NCBI RefSeq assembly: GCF_014648295.1
Contig: NZ_BMQV01000016.1
Coordinates: 19,273-83,272, forward strand
Direction of reading: 5' to 3'
DNA length: 64,000 bases
Source of the DNA: Shewanella saliphila
GTDB taxonomy: Bacteria; Pseudomonadota; Gammaproteobacteria; Enterobacterales; Shewanellaceae
Position numbers and translations under genes: made by a program. The notes beneath the pieces are model-generated. The model made no database searches, was not told the DNA's origin, and saw nothing but the letters and a program-made list of their open reading frames with translations. Positions 63,877 to 64,000 of this stretch are shown one piece after another (within the stretch, counting starts at the first letter, position 1; each line of letters opens with the position of its first letter).

Positions 63877-64000
63877 ATACCAATCCGCATTGAATTGTGA
63901 TCTAATGTGCTCATCATTTCTAAATCATTTTATTCTTTGAAAAACTACACAGCTTTTGAACTCGTTAAATTATCAAAGTCAGAAAAAGATGCTCGTATGC
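63877..64000 (+). mobile_element. Left end of an IS630-type insertion sequence, cut by the window
   Basis: Begins at ATACCAATCCGCATTGA, similar to the ends of the MITE-like element, with TATT just before it giving the TA target expected for IS630. The transposase gene starts about 60 bases inside. The rest lies beyond the window. Confidence 0.65.
63937..64000 (+). CDS. IS630-type transposase, N-terminal fragment (runs off the window)
   Basis: The frame reads MKNYTAFELVKLSKSEKDAR from a TTG at 63937; a GTG at 63907 is also possible. The ELVKLSKSEKDAR stretch is the usual opening of IS630-type transposases before their helix-turn-helix. Whether it is intact cannot be seen. Confidence 0.6.
   Translation, partial: MKNYTAFELVKLSKSEKDARM

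Overview
The window looks like chromosome of a marine Shewanella. The conserved gene order is that of this genus and related gammaproteobacteria: hemA-prfA-prmC-sirB2-sirB1, lolB-ispE-prs, ubiF-miaB-ybeZ-ybeY-corC-lnt, and leuS-lptE-holA-nadD-rsfS-rlmH-mrdA-mrdB-dacA-lipB-lipA. The arsenate respiratory reductase also matches what is known from Shewanella in length and active-site residues. This is inferred from the sequence alone. No species is claimed.

Layout. Positions 110-6349 carry part of an alginate-use operon: a PL6 lyase, a PL17 lyase, a KdgF-type cupin and an MFS importer. They would cut alginate outside the cytoplasm, take up the product and linearise the unsaturated uronate. The later steps (DEH reductase, KDG kinase, aldolase) are not in the window. 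Positions 6495-12840 hold assorted genes: a methyltransferase, a fatty acid hydroxylase family protein, a DUF2804 protein, a YajG lipoprotein, a periplasmic cyclophilin, an unknown small protein and AmpG. Positions 13109-25924 are mostly core genes (yajQ, panE, kdsA, the sirB/prf/hem operon, lolB-ispE-prs). A seven-gene tRNA operon (Met-Leu-Gln-Gln-Met-Leu-Gln) lies at 27196-28019 with a clear stable-RNA promoter. ychF, pth, ubiF, miaB through lnt, and then the leuS-to-lipA cell envelope and lipoate block follow, up to 52605. holD and rimI close the core part.

Positions 53610-62274 form an arsenic island. It contains a COG0701-type permease with an ArsR regulator, the respiratory arsenate reductase arrAB, a divergent arsB arsenite pump, and an ArsR-arsE-arsF-arsG operon of the type linked to aromatic arsenicals. 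Two nearly identical 20-bp palindromes lie in the promoter of the permease gene and at the predicted start site of the arsB promoter. They suggest that one ArsR controls both ends of the island. No arsC, arsA or arsD is present here.

The right end (62803-64000) holds tRNA-Trp and a dense set of mobile DNA: a 265-bp MITE-like element, a decayed IS630-type transposase and the left end of a second IS630-type element that runs off the window. One end of the MITE-like repeat also occurs alone at 12870. No CRISPR array, rRNA or prophage was seen.
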